Shown here in pieces: positions 1 through 7,435 of a stretch of 35,549 nt of DNA; positions within the stretch are counted from its first letter, which is position 1, and every line of letters begins with the position of its first letter. The stretch comes from Deltaproteobacteria bacterium (GTDB lineage: Bacteria > Desulfobacterota > GWC2-55-46), in the NCBI GenBank assembly GCA_016234855.1, contig JACRNO010000048.1, forward strand, positions 1 through 35,549, given 5' to 3'. A program made the translations under genes and the position numbers. The notes below the pieces were generated by a model. It ran no database searches, had not been told where the DNA came from, and saw only the letters and a list, made by a program, of their open reading frames with translations.

Positions 1-72
1 GCGGTAAGATCAAGGGCAAAACAACGAACTATCGCCCTGAATTTGGCCTCTGTGATTCTTGAACGTTTGTAA
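1..72 (+). other. Possible 3' end of an open frame entering from the left edge
   Basis: The frame starting at base 1 is open for 23 codons and ends at TAA (70-72); the peptide is basic and then Leu/Ala-rich, ending ILERL. It could be the C-terminus of a gene that begins outside the window, perhaps a transposase given the repeats that follow, but no family is recognisable. It may be chance. Confidence 0.2.
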
Positions 73-157
73 TACCTGTTTTTCCTTTGCATATCGGAAG
101 CTTACCACATTTCTTAATATGGTTTGCTTCCTAAGACCCTTATTTAAGGGGCGGGGG

Positions 158-189
158 CCCCGTTGCGCGCGCAGCGCAATGCAACGGGG
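158..189. repeat. GC-rich hairpin
   Basis: A perfect 9-bp inverted repeat (CCCCGTTGC / GCAACGGGG) encloses a 14-nt GC-rich loop that is itself partly self-complementary. It is followed directly by the hairpin cluster at 224-414. There is no T-run after the stem, so it does not look like an intrinsic terminator. Confidence 0.55.
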
Positions 190-223
190 AGTGGGAAGGG
201 GTTAGTCTTCGGGCATTACTAAT

Positions 224-414
224 CGTTCCCACGCTCCAGCGTGGGAACGCATCCCAGGACGCTCTGCGTCCCGTTTAAACAGCCACCCCTCGTTCCCAAG
301 CTCTGCTTGGTAACGCAATTATCAGGAAGCTGAGCTTCCCACGCAAATCCGTTCCCAAGCAGAGCTTGGGAACGAGAGGATAACTCCCCGCGACCCACGC
401 CGCTTGGCGTGGGT
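224..414. repeat. Cluster of six short palindromes (CGTTCCCA type)
   Basis: Six hairpins occur in 190 bases: 224-249 (CGTTCCCACGC stem), 257-271, 291-315, 325-339, 350-374 and 393-414. The 224, 291 and 350 units share the CGTTCCCA(A/C)GC stem with changes matched on the other arm; the others have unrelated stems of the same geometry. Spacers are irregular in length and sequence, so this is not a CRISPR array. No gene is visible between 73 and 481. Confidence 0.6.
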
Positions 415-420
415 ACCCCG

Positions 421-444
421 CCTCTTTAAAAAGAGGGGTTTTTT
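421..444 (+). terminator. Possible intrinsic terminator
   Basis: CCTCTTT-AA-AAAGAGG forms a 7-bp stem followed by GG and six T residues on the plus strand. It sits opposite the 3' end of the minus-strand hydrolase gene ending at 482, so it would stop plus-strand transcripts entering from the left. The same CCTCTTT/AAAGAGG palindrome recurs near 26375 without a T-run, so it may simply be a repeat-family member. Confidence 0.35.
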
Positions 445-481
445 AAACAACAACAGTCAATCACGGCCAAACGCACCCGCG

Positions 482-2029
482 TCACAACCCGCCCGCTCGG
501 CCCCCATCCATCGCGGCAATTGCCTTCACAGGCGCGGGTGCAACAGGCAACCTCACCTCTGTAATAGCCCTGACCTGCCCAAGGAGCGGCCACAGCCCTG
601 CCTTGTCTTCCCTGTAACCGAGTCCGCTCACAACGACCCTGTCAACCACGCGTTTTTTTCCGTCCCGCGTATAGCCGTGCGCCTGATGTATGACGTACGG
701 CACGGCCTTTGCCGCTGTTGCGCGCATGCCTTTGGCGCGTCCGGACGGGCCTTGTCCGAGATAGAGCATAATATGGCCGGAGGTTACAAGGAAGGTGATG
801 CCGGGCCTTGCGCCTGTCTTTACCCCGATATTTGCCACGGCCTCCGTCCCGGTTTTTGCCTCGGTTTCAGCCACTGCCTTTACCCCGGCCTTTGTCTCTG
901 CCCCGGTCTCTGACAGCAGGGCGTTGAGCGCATCCGGCGTAATTGCCGCGCCGTCCTCCGGGCTTACGACCCCGGCCAGCGCCTGCTGCTGCGAATTCCT
1001 TGGCAGACGCACGCCCACGGTGGCGAACGCGTCCATCAAAAACTCCGAACAATCGCGCTTGCCATTACGGCCACCCCAGCCGTACCTCTCGCCAAGCATC
1101 TTAAAGGCCTGTTTGATTATCGTCCTTGGAGTATATGGCAGAGGCCCTTGATGAGCGTCGGCCTTCTTGTCAACATACGCGTCCATCCATTCAAGCCCGG
1201 CCTTGTCCGCGCCCCTTATAGGCAGGCGCACATGCCACGCACCGGCATCTTCCGAGACGATATCAAGGTTCGCGCCCATGGGCAAAGAGGCATAACGCTT
1301 CCTAAGCCTCTTGTCAGCGTAGACCGCAACCCTGCTGCCCGTGATAACCAGCGCAGCGCCGGACAAGGCCGCCATGTCAACGCGTTCGGCAAAGGCCACG
1401 TTGTCAAGCCGCATCCAGCCGCGCGCGAACGGGGTCTGAAAAAAACCCCACTTGTTGTCCTTGCTTGTATGGAGCAGGGCAACAGGCGCGGGCGGATAGA
1501 CGCTCGAATACTGGCTGGTGTCGAACGCCCTCTCGCCCGGCGCACGCAGGATTGGCGCATCCGTTGGAAAACCCCGGATATCCGCGCGGCTGACGACCCT
1601 GCCGAAGCGCACAGAGTTGGCATCGGCAACGGCTTCAAGGTTGATGCTTGCGACAAGTCCGTCAACGAATCTCTTGTCAAGCCTTGCGCCGCGTCCGTCA
1701 TAACGCTCGACAGATGTCAGGTCAGGCGCGGGGTCGTGCAGGAGCCACTCGCGCAGCTTGTCGCCTGATATAACCTCCGGCATCTCTGCAATCTCAGCCA
1801 TCTGGTCGACGCGGGAGAGTATCAGCTTATTGAGCGCGACTATCTCGTCATGCGATAACACGACAGCATCCGGACCGGGAAGCCTGTCAATCCAATAGTC
1901 CGGGGTCTGCATATCAGCCGCGCCAAACGCGGCAGCGGGCAGCAAAGAGACTATGAATATGGATAGCACAACAAGATTACGCAAGACGCCACCTGACCTT
2001 GGTGCATATAACTTAAAGATACGGTCCAT
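482..2029 (-). CDS. SH3 / NlpC-P60 cell-wall hydrolase
   Basis: Predicted exported peptidoglycan endopeptidase. A signal peptide covers about residues 15-37 and ends AAAFGA. Next come an NlpC/P60 N-terminal helical region (about 40-150), two bacterial SH3-like regions (about 155-290, with the WGFFQTPFARGWM signature), and a C-terminal NlpC/P60 domain from about 300. The catalytic cysteine is probably Cys327 in the DCSEF motif and the catalytic histidine His419 in SGHIMLYLG. This order matches the known N_NLPC_P60-SH3-SH3-NLPC_P60 family, which cleaves D-glutamyl-diamino acid stem-peptide bonds. An Ala/Thr/Glu/Lys low-complexity stretch (about 374-407) interrupts the catalytic domain between Cys and His. 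It is the last gene of the minus-strand series that begins with the phosphofructokinase. Substrate is inferred from the family only. Confidence 0.88.
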   Translation of the reverse strand: MDRIFKLYAPRSGGVLRNLVVLSIFIVSLLPAAAFGAADMQTPDYWIDRLPGPDAVVLSHDEIVALNKLILSRVDQMAEIAEMPEVISGDKLREWLLHDPAPDLTSVERYDGRGARLDKRFVDGLVASINLEAVADANSVRFGRVVSRADIRGFPTDAPILRAPGERAFDTSQYSSVYPPAPVALLHTSKDNKWGFFQTPFARGWMRLDNVAFAERVDMAALSGAALVITGSRVAVYADKRLRKRYASLPMGANLDIVSEDAGAWHVRLPIRGADKAGLEWMDAYVDKKADAHQGPLPYTPRTIIKQAFKMLGERYGWGGRNGKRDCSEFLMDAFATVGVRLPRNSQQQALAGVVSPEDGAAITPDALNALLSETGAETKAGVKAVAETEAKTGTEAVANIGVKTGARPGITFLVTSGHIMLYLGQGPSGRAKGMRATAAKAVPYVIHQAHGYTRDGKKRVVDRVVVSGLGYREDKAGLWPLLGQVRAITEVRLPVAPAPVKAIAAMDGGRAGGL

Positions 2030-2116
2030 CGCTTAATCCCAATCCTGCCTTGCAATTAGCCTGCGTCCGGACGCAAACGAAAATCCCCCCGTTAAAAAGA
2101 AGACCAGACACACACC

Positions 2117-2392
2117 CTACTTGCGCCACCTTTTAAGCGTCGGCATGAATACGGCCAGCATGGGTCTGGCCTGGCCCTTGGGTATGTCCGCGCTCTTTTC
2201 CATATAGCCGACGACCTTGTCTATCATCTTTTCCATCGTGATATCCGGCTCTATAAACTTGCCTCCGCGCATGCAATGGCCGCAGTAGTCGTCGTCCCTG
2301 CCCCCGTATGCGTCGGTCCCGTGGTCGTCCGGGTCTTCGAGCGGCATGCCGCAGCTCTGGCAAAACTTCACATCCGGCATTGATGAACCCAT
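2117..2392 (-). CDS. Small zinc-ribbon protein
   Basis: A 91-residue protein with two CxxC knuckles: FCQSCGMPL near residue 9 and YCGHCMRGG near residue 34, spaced as in the putative zinc-ribbon family whose members begin CQSCGMP. The C-terminal half is helical and basic, ending KRWRK. The ATG at 2392 is chosen because AGGAG lies about 9 nt upstream; the frame stays open to 2470 but has no comparable ribosome-binding site there. It lies between cutA and the cell-wall hydrolase on the same strand. Metal binding is a confident inference from the cysteines; the biological role is unknown. Confidence 0.8.
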   Translation of the reverse strand: MGSSMPDVKFCQSCGMPLEDPDDHGTDAYGGRDDDYCGHCMRGGKFIEPDITMEKMIDKVVGYMEKSADIPKGQARPMLAVFMPTLKRWRK

Positions 2393-2479
2393 TTCAATCG
2401 TCTCCTCTTTTTCTCTTGATATGATGATGTAAAAAAATCTTCCCTCATCGCTAAAAGGCTCGCGCCACAAGACGACTTA

Positions 2480-2812
2480 TCATGCGTCGCTGTCACCGGT
2501 CTCCTCGTCTATCCAATCAAGGTACGGTTTGAAGCCCTCTTTAATCCCGACGGCTATTATCTCCGGGCACTCGTAGGAATGCAGGGCCTTGACCCTCTCG
2601 CACAGTCTTTCGAAGAGCGCGGAGCGCGTCTTGAATACGCACATCGCCTCGGCCTCGTCGCACAGCTTGCCCTTCCACCGATAGATGGACCGCAGCCCAG
2701 GTATGATATTGCAGCACGCGGCCAACCTCTCCTCCACGATTATCCTGCCGATAACCGCGCCGAAATCCCTGTCAGGCACCGTGACATAAACGATGATGTG
2801 TCCGTTATCCAC
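2480..2812 (-). CDS. cutA: CutA-type divalent-ion tolerance protein
   Basis: A 110-residue protein covering the whole CutA1 fold. It has the N-terminal strand VYVTVPD, the ERLAACCNIIPGLRSIYRWKGKL block with conserved cysteines and the Tyr-Arg-Trp motif, and the C-terminal HSYECPEIIAVGIKEG motif. CutA proteins are small trimeric cytoplasmic proteins linked to divalent-metal tolerance; their exact biochemistry is unsettled. The start is GTG at 2812, supported by GGAGG six nucleotides upstream. The gene follows the Mut7-C gene by 48 bp on the same strand, and a palindromic element lies between them. Confidence 0.93.
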   Translation of the reverse strand: MDNGHIIVYVTVPDRDFGAVIGRIIVEERLAACCNIIPGLRSIYRWKGKLCDEAEAMCVFKTRSALFERLCERVKALHSYECPEIIAVGIKEGFKPYLDWIDEETGDSDA

Positions 2813-2850
2813 AACCGGCCTCCGTTACATTACACGCGCGCCCTCACCCG

Positions 2851-2882
2851 TTCTTGTGCGCTAACGTTGTGTCTTTGGCGCC
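2851..2882. repeat. 29-bp palindromic element, copy 1
   Basis: Carries the family core read on the minus strand, with a variant left arm (GCGCCAA instead of GCGCTAA), then 10 nt, then TTAGCGC. Related copies are at 14274-14305 and 23252-23280, with a partial one at 12744-12760. It overlaps the 3' end of the Mut7-C gene, supplying its last codons and its TAG stop. Confidence 0.6.
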
Positions 2883-3397
2883 AAGAGCCTGCCCACCTCT
2901 TCGCGCATCCGCGCCCTGTGCGTGCCGCCCCAATATGTGCGTTCGCACCCCGGGCACCGTAAGAACCGCTCCTGTGTATCGCGGACATACGCCGGAACGA
3001 GCGGCGCGGCCGCGTCTTTTGAGACTTCTTCGAGCAAAAGGTTGCAGCGCAAACAGCGCGTCAGAAAGCGGGATGCGTCTATGCCGAAGGCCTCGCGCAC
3101 CTGAGCGACCTGCTCGTCTATCCCGTCCGCCTCTATGAAGAGGAACCTGCCTCTGACCGCCCTGCGCTCGCAAAGGAGCCTGTCCCGCGTGAGTATGACG
3201 CGGTCTTCGGCAAGGGCGCGCCGCGCGAGCAGAGCGTCGTCGATATGCCTTTCGTATGCGCAGTCATAGCCCATCACGCGCAGCCACCTTGCGAGCCTTC
3301 CAAGCATGGCGTCGGCGAAAAAACTTTTTCCATCCGCCCCGGTCACAGCAGCCCTGCGAGGCCAATCCTTTCCCATGCCGCGGTCACGGCCCTCCAC
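2861..3397 (-). CDS. Mut7-C RNase-domain protein (PIN-like)
   Basis: Predicted Mut7-C family protein, a PIN-like fold with a C-terminal zinc ribbon. The N-terminal half has the ADAMLGRLARWLRVMGYD signature, followed by acidic positions in HIDDALL and the VILTRDRLL motif typical of PIN-type nucleases. The C-terminal half has paired CxxC motifs (CLRCN and CPGCER) that should bind zinc. RNase activity is inferred from the family. The start is uncertain: GTG at 3397 has GGAAG upstream but overlaps the preceding lipoprotein gene by 55 bp; ATG at 3376 also keeps the domain whole. The last codons (APKTQR plus stop) lie in a palindromic repeat and look acquired. Confidence 0.8.
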   Translation of the reverse strand: MEGRDRGMGKDWPRRAAVTGADGKSFFADAMLGRLARWLRVMGYDCAYERHIDDALLARRALAEDRVILTRDRLLCERRAVRGRFLFIEADGIDEQVAQVREAFGIDASRFLTRCLRCNLLLEEVSKDAAAPLVPAYVRDTQERFLRCPGCERTYWGGTHRARMREEVGRLLAPKTQR

Positions 3398-3816
3398 GAG
3401 CCGTCTTCCTTCCTGAATATCATCTCGAACCTGTAGGCGTCAGCCGCGTCGCGCGGCACGTCCGCAAGGCTCTTAACCGGAGCGCCCCGCGTCATCACCA
3501 GGCGCAGGTGCGCGGCCGCCTTATCGCCCGTCACCTCCACGTCCATCTCCCTGATGAAGATGCTTATGGAGCCCTCGTTCAAGAGCTGGCCGACGAGTAT
3601 CCCCTTAACCGTATTCCTGTCACCGCCGTCGTCAGTGCGAAAGTCTTTGGAGATATGCTTCATGACCCCGGCAACGTCCTTGTCCTCGGCAGCCTTTGCA
3701 GCTTGAGTTATCGCATCTTTTACAAAGTCAACGTCGGTCTTCGGCTTTGAACAGGCCGCGACAATGCCCGCGCACAGGACGAGGATGATTATATATACGA
3801 CCTTCTTCCCTGACAT
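3343..3816 (-). CDS. Putative lipoprotein, NTF2-like
   Basis: A 157-residue protein with a classic lipoprotein signal: MSGKK, a hydrophobic stretch, then the lipobox VAAC with Cys22 as the likely lipidated residue. The mature part (VDFVKDAITQAAKAAEDKDVAGVMKHISKDFR...) resembles the small cone-shaped NTF2/SnoaL-like fold, with the end YRFEMIFRKEDGSWRAVTAAW typical of such proteins. No catalytic residues can be assigned. The ATG at 3816 is chosen for its lipoprotein signal and the GAGGGG upstream. It begins 10 bp after the phosphofructokinase stop, so the two are probably co-transcribed. Function unknown. Confidence 0.72.
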   Translation of the reverse strand: MSGKKVVYIIILVLCAGIVAACSKPKTDVDFVKDAITQAAKAAEDKDVAGVMKHISKDFRTDDGGDRNTVKGILVGQLLNEGSISIFIREMDVEVTGDKAAAHLRLVMTRGAPVKSLADVPRDAADAYRFEMIFRKEDGSWRAVTAAWERIGLAGLL

Positions 3817-3826
3817 CCGACGCCCC

Positions 3827-4855
3827 TCAGCCGAAGAAAATTTCGGCAATCCTGTATGTCTCCGGGTCAACGGTCCTGGTCTTGCTAGTGGCGTCGGCAA
3901 GGGAGACGTCGATTATATCGTTGCCGCGCAGCGCCACCATCCTGCCGAATTTGCCGGCGTGGACAAGTTCTATCGCGGCCACCCCGTAGCGCGTGGCCAG
4001 TATCCTGTCGTATGCCGTGGGCGTGCCGCCGCGCTGTAGGTGGCCGAGCACGACGTGTCTTGATTCGATGCCCGTGCGCTCTTCTATTTCCTTCGCCAGG
4101 AACTCGCCTATGCCGCCGAGCTTGGCGTGGCCGAACGCGTCAAGCTCCTTGTCCTTGGTTATGATTCCGCTGACCTCTTTCGGGTACGCGCCTTCGGCGG
4201 CCACCACGAGGCTGAAGTTCTTGCCGTTCTGGCGCCGGGCGCTCACCACCTTGCATACCGCGTCTATGTCGAACGGCTTTTCAGGAATCAGGATTATATC
4301 CGCGCCGCCGGCGAGCCCGCCGTGCACGGCTATCCAGCCTGCGTGCCTGCCCATGACCTCGACGACCATGACGCGGTGGTGCGACTCGGTCGTTGAATGG
4401 AGCCTGTCGAGCGCCCAGGTGACTATGCTTACCGCGGTGTCGAAACCAAAGGTCGCGTCCGTGCCCGACAGGTCGTTGTCTATCGTTTTGGGCACGCCTA
4501 TCATCTTGAGCCCTTTCGCCGAGAGCTTTGTCGCCACGCCGAGCGTATCGTCGCCGCCGATGGCTATCACCACGTCGAGTCCGAGCGCCTTTATATTATT
4601 TATTACGGCGCCAGTGTCCTTCTCAGACTTCATCGGATTGGTCCTCGACGTGCCGAGTATGGTGCCGCCCGTCGGCAGGATCCCCGAGACGGCATCCAGC
4701 GTGAGCTTCATCGTCATCGGCTCGACAAGCCCCTTCCAGCCGTCGCGTATGCCCGTAAAATCGTAGCCGAACTGATGCCCCCTCTTGACGATTGCCCTGA
4801 TGACCGCATTAAGCCCCGGACAGTCTCCGCCTCCGGTAAGTATCCCTATATTCAT
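3827..4855 (-). CDS. pfp: Phosphofructokinase, probably pyrophosphate-dependent
   Basis: Phosphorylates fructose 6-phosphate to fructose 1,6-bisphosphate in glycolysis; PPi-dependent forms run reversibly. The 342-residue protein has the ILTGGGDCPGLNAVIR phosphate-binding start, GGDD at 100-103, PKTIDND at 122-128 with catalytic Asp, MGRHAGW at about 169-175, and HLQRGGTPTAYDR. Two diagnostic positions favour pyrophosphate over ATP: Asp103 (Gly in ATP-PFKs, which have GGDG) and Lys123 (Gly in ATP-PFKs, which have PGTIDND). GGDDTLGVA resembles the group III PPi enzymes of actinobacteria. The ATG at 4855 has a strong GGAGG seven nucleotides upstream. It heads a minus-strand series with the lipoprotein gene 10 bp downstream. 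Donor preference is inferred, not measured. Confidence 0.92.
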   Translation of the reverse strand: MNIGILTGGGDCPGLNAVIRAIVKRGHQFGYDFTGIRDGWKGLVEPMTMKLTLDAVSGILPTGGTILGTSRTNPMKSEKDTGAVINNIKALGLDVVIAIGGDDTLGVATKLSAKGLKMIGVPKTIDNDLSGTDATFGFDTAVSIVTWALDRLHSTTESHHRVMVVEVMGRHAGWIAVHGGLAGGADIILIPEKPFDIDAVCKVVSARRQNGKNFSLVVAAEGAYPKEVSGIITKDKELDAFGHAKLGGIGEFLAKEIEERTGIESRHVVLGHLQRGGTPTAYDRILATRYGVAAIELVHAGKFGRMVALRGNDIIDVSLADATSKTRTVDPETYRIAEIFFG

Positions 4856-4874
4856 GACAATGCCTCCTTTAATA

Positions 4875-5035
4875 GGTTATCAGTGGACGGTTATCTGTTA
4901 TCAGTTATCGGCTGACGTGGCGGCAGGAGTTTCCTCCTGCCGCCCACTAACCTGCGAAACTGGCGCCGTCAGGAGGAAACTCCTGACGGCACACAAATAT
5001 TTTTACTGATTACTGATAACCGTCCACCGATAACC
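4875..5035. repeat. 161-bp inverted-repeat element carrying two hairpins
   Basis: The ends 4875-4894 and 5016-5035 are inverted repeats matching at 19 of 20 positions. Inside are two hairpins: 4919-4944 (11-bp stem, loop TTTC) and 4965-4990 (10-bp stem, loop GGAAAC). The same hairpin pair with different stem sequences occurs at 7436-7498. The size and ends resemble a MITE, but no transposase is linked and no clear target duplication is visible. It lies upstream of the phosphofructokinase gene and downstream of the sensor kinase. Confidence 0.6.
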
Positions 5036-5037
5036 GT

Positions 5038-6444
5038 TCAAGCGCGCGGCAGCCGCACCGTGAATACAGTCCCCTTGCCGGCCGGGCTTGCGGCCTCTAT
5101 GGCGCCGCCGTGCGCCGAGGTAATCTCCTTGCAGATGGACAGGCCCAGCCCGGCGCCGCCGAGGCCGCTCGTTCGCGCCTTGTCCACCCGGTAGAACCTG
5201 TCGAATATATACGGCAGGTCTTCGGCTGATATGCCGATGCCGGAGTCACTTATTTTCAAGACCGCCTGGGCGCCCTCCTCATCAAGGGAGACCTCGACGC
5301 GCCCTCCGGCCGGGGTGTATTTTATCGCGTTGTCTATGAGATTATACACCAACTGGCCGAGCCGCACAGAGTCGCCATAAACGGTAACGGGCGTATTTTT
5401 CAGGATGACCAGTTCCACGCGGCTTTCCATGGCAAAGCGCCTGAAGTGCTCGAACCGCTCGGCAACGACCCTGTCAAGACCGACCATCTCTTTGGAAGCG
5501 GCCTTGCCCTCGACGTCCATCCTGGCGAGGTCGAGGAGGTTCCTCACTATATAGCTCATCCTGTCTATCTCTTCAAGGCTTGAGGCGACGACCCCGGCCA
5601 TGTACTGCGCGTCGTCTTTGGAGCGCAGCGCCATCTCCATCTCGCCCTTTAATATCGTAAGCGGGGTCTTGAGCTCGTGAGAGGCGTCTGCGGTAAACTG
5701 TTTTATCTGCATGAACGAGCCCTCCAGCCGCGCTATCATCTCGTTTATCGTGGCGGCGAGCCTGCCTATCTCGTCGTTCGGCACGGCGACGTTAAGCCGC
5801 TCGTTGAGGTTCTCGGCGGTAATCCTGCGGGCGAGCACGGTAAGGTCGCTGACCGGCTTCAACGCCTTTCTGGCGAGGAACCATCCCAGCGCGGAGGCTA
5901 TGACGACGGAGGCGGCTATGCCCAGGACGAAGATATACGCGAAGGAATGGAAGATATCGTCCAGAGCCTCGAGCGAGGTGCCCACCTGAACGATGGCCAC
6001 AAGCCCCTGCTCCTTGAAGACTATCGGACGGGTCAACACCCGCACCGGATAGCGGAAGACCCCCCGTACGTTATCGAAGCTCGTCTCCCCGGCCAGCGCA
6101 AGTTTGTATGCCTTGACCGTAAGCGGCAGGGTGCGGTCTTCGAGCGTGGACGACTTTGCGATGACGACGCCGTGCGGGTCGAAGACCTGGATGTAGTTGC
6201 CCTCCGTCCTCACGCCGAAGAACCTGCCGAGGATGATATCGAAGTCCTTAGGGAGCAGCAGTTCGCCCGACGGCCTGATGACGGTATGCACCATCATATT
6301 GGCCACCGAGGTCACCTGCTCGTCTATGCGGTCGATGAATATCCTGAAGAGCGAGTACGAGAAGGCCGTGCCGAGGGCCAGAAGGCTGACGGTCAGCAGG
6401 GTCCCGTACCAGAAGGTAAGCCGAGTGCGGATGGAAAATGCCAT
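5038..6444 (-). CDS. Membrane sensor histidine kinase (HAMP-HisKA-HATPase)
   Basis: Inner-membrane two-component sensor of 468 residues. Transmembrane helices are at about 13-36 and 168-190, enclosing a periplasmic sensor region of about 130 residues. A HAMP linker follows (about 190-243). The HisKA H-box ASHELKTPLT places the phosphorylated residue at His256. The ATPase has its N-box with Asn372 in DNAIKYTP, G1 DSGIGI (400-405), the FDRFYR F-box and G2 GAGLGLSI (430-437), so the catalytic core is complete. It most resembles the CusS/heavy-metal sensor group. No response-regulator gene is adjacent, which is unusual for this class. A Crp/Fnr regulator gene lies 120 bp upstream on the same strand, separated by a REP hairpin. 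Signal and partner are unknown. Confidence 0.9.
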   Translation of the reverse strand: MAFSIRTRLTFWYGTLLTVSLLALGTAFSYSLFRIFIDRIDEQVTSVANMMVHTVIRPSGELLLPKDFDIILGRFFGVRTEGNYIQVFDPHGVVIAKSSTLEDRTLPLTVKAYKLALAGETSFDNVRGVFRYPVRVLTRPIVFKEQGLVAIVQVGTSLEALDDIFHSFAYIFVLGIAASVVIASALGWFLARKALKPVSDLTVLARRITAENLNERLNVAVPNDEIGRLAATINEMIARLEGSFMQIKQFTADASHELKTPLTILKGEMEMALRSKDDAQYMAGVVASSLEEIDRMSYIVRNLLDLARMDVEGKAASKEMVGLDRVVAERFEHFRRFAMESRVELVILKNTPVTVYGDSVRLGQLVYNLIDNAIKYTPAGGRVEVSLDEEGAQAVLKISDSGIGISAEDLPYIFDRFYRVDKARTSGLGGAGLGLSICKEITSAHGGAIEAASPAGKGTVFTVRLPRA

Positions 6445-6488
6445 AGTGGTGGTTTGTCTTGTGAAACGTAAGATGCCGGATGAGGAAT

Positions 6489-6512
6489 GCAGGGCTGAAG
6501 CCCTGCGCTACA
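6489..6512 (-). repeat. REP element (GTAG-hairpin)
   Basis: Reading the minus strand, the sequence is TGTAGC followed by GCAGGGC-TTCA-GCCCTGC, a 7-bp stem with a 4-nt loop. It matches the elements near the RAYT transposase (20053-20147, 23327-23379, 23896-23919) in loop and GTAG tag but differs in stem bases with pairing kept. It is between the Crp/Fnr gene and the sensor kinase. Confidence 0.6.
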
Positions 6513-6564
6513 AGACCCTGCCGCGCCGTAGACCCGTTGGTCCGCGCCACTGGCGCGAACGCCC

Positions 6565-7287
6565 CTACTCTCCTATCTCCTTCAGCCTCGCCAGCGATTT
6601 TATGATTATCTCCTTCCTCTTTATCTCGATGATGCCATCCTCTTTAAAAGACTTCAAGAGCCTGATGGAGGTCTCCTGCGTGATGCCGAGGAGTTCGGCT
6701 ATCTCCAGGCGCGAAAGGGTGAGGTTGAGTTTGGCGTTATCGCCGGACTTCACGCCGTACTCGCTTGCGAGCGTGTAGAGGAGGTGCGCGAGTTTTTCGC
6801 GGGCGTTAAGAAGGCCCAGGTTGCCTATGCGCTCGTACGCCTGATTAAGCTCCGACCCGAGCGCGATGATGAGTCTTCTCGCTATCTGCGGCTCCTTCTC
6901 GACTATCCTGAAGAAGGCCGCCTTGGAGACGTAACACAGCTCGCACTCGTCCATGGCGACCGCCGAGTTCCTGTAGTGTTTGGCGTCGTAGAAGACCTCG
7001 AAGCCCAGCAGGTCGCCGGGGTTGAGTATCTTTATTATCTGCTCCTTGCCCGCGCTCGACGCCCTGACGACCTTGACCCTGCCCGCGCGGATGATATAAA
7101 GACCGGCGCACTCATCCCCCTGCATGAGGATTATCTCGCGCTTCTTGTGCTGGGAGATGACGACGACGTCCTTGAATGCGTCAATCTGACTGTCGGTAAG
7201 CCCGGTGAAGAGCGCGTTCTCTTTTATATGACACTGGCACAGGGCGCATATCGAGTCCTTGTGCTTTTTGTCCATTGTATGCGGCAT
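6565..7287 (-). CDS. Crp/Fnr-family transcription regulator
   Basis: A 240-residue regulator with an N-terminal cyclic-nucleotide-binding-type beta roll (about 25-135), a dimerisation helix and a C-terminal winged helix-turn-helix (about 190-212, ETSIRLL recognition helix). Glu205 and Arg209 match the DNA-contacting Glu and Arg of FNR, where ETISRLL is found. Cysteines 14, 17 and 19 near the N-terminus and Cys118 in the position of FNR Cys122 could hold an iron-sulfur cluster, although the spacing CxxCxC differs from FNR. The ATG at 7287 is chosen because AGAGG lies 8 nt upstream and a sigma-70 promoter just beyond; the frame remains open upstream to 7500 without support. The signal (oxygen, redox, NO) is inferred only. 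Confidence 0.9.
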   Translation of the reverse strand: MPHTMDKKHKDSICALCQCHIKENALFTGLTDSQIDAFKDVVVISQHKKREIILMQGDECAGLYIIRAGRVKVVRASSAGKEQIIKILNPGDLLGFEVFYDAKHYRNSAVAMDECELCYVSKAAFFRIVEKEPQIARRLIIALGSELNQAYERIGNLGLLNAREKLAHLLYTLASEYGVKSGDNAKLNLTLSRLEIAELLGITQETSIRLLKSFKEDGIIEIKRKEIIIKSLARLKEIGE

Positions 7288-7324
7288 TGTCAAAACCTCT
7301 GTCTCAGACGTATATTGCACGGAT

Positions 7325-7353
7325 ATTATAATCCAGCAACGGGTTAAAGACAA
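7325..7353 (-). promoter_or_regulatory. Sigma-70 promoter for the Crp/Fnr gene
   Basis: Minus-strand TTGTCT, 17-nt spacer, then a perfect TATAAT. This would start transcription near 7318, about 30 nt before the ATG at 7287. No clear FNR-type TTGAT-N4-ATCAA palindrome overlaps it. Confidence 0.65.
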
Positions 7354-7435
7354 CGGGATAAAAGATGGGGAGTGGAAAGTGGGAGGTAGGATGCGGGGAG
7401 CGCTGAAGATATGGTGATGAGGATGAATTTTCCGT

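Noticed and set aside
224-414. Possible CRISPR array
   Set aside because: Units differ in stem and spacing, spacers are irregular and short, and no cas genes are nearby.
404-913. Plus-strand frame (169 codons) at the hydrolase 3' end
   Set aside because: Cysteine-rich repetitive shadow of the low-complexity segment; no RBS.
3993-4766. Plus-strand frame (257 codons) opposite the phosphofructokinase
   Set aside because: Serine/proline-rich shadow product with no family features.
5677-6471. Plus-strand frame (264 codons) opposite the sensor kinase
   Set aside because: Basic, His/Arg/Gly-rich shadow of a well-supported kinase gene.
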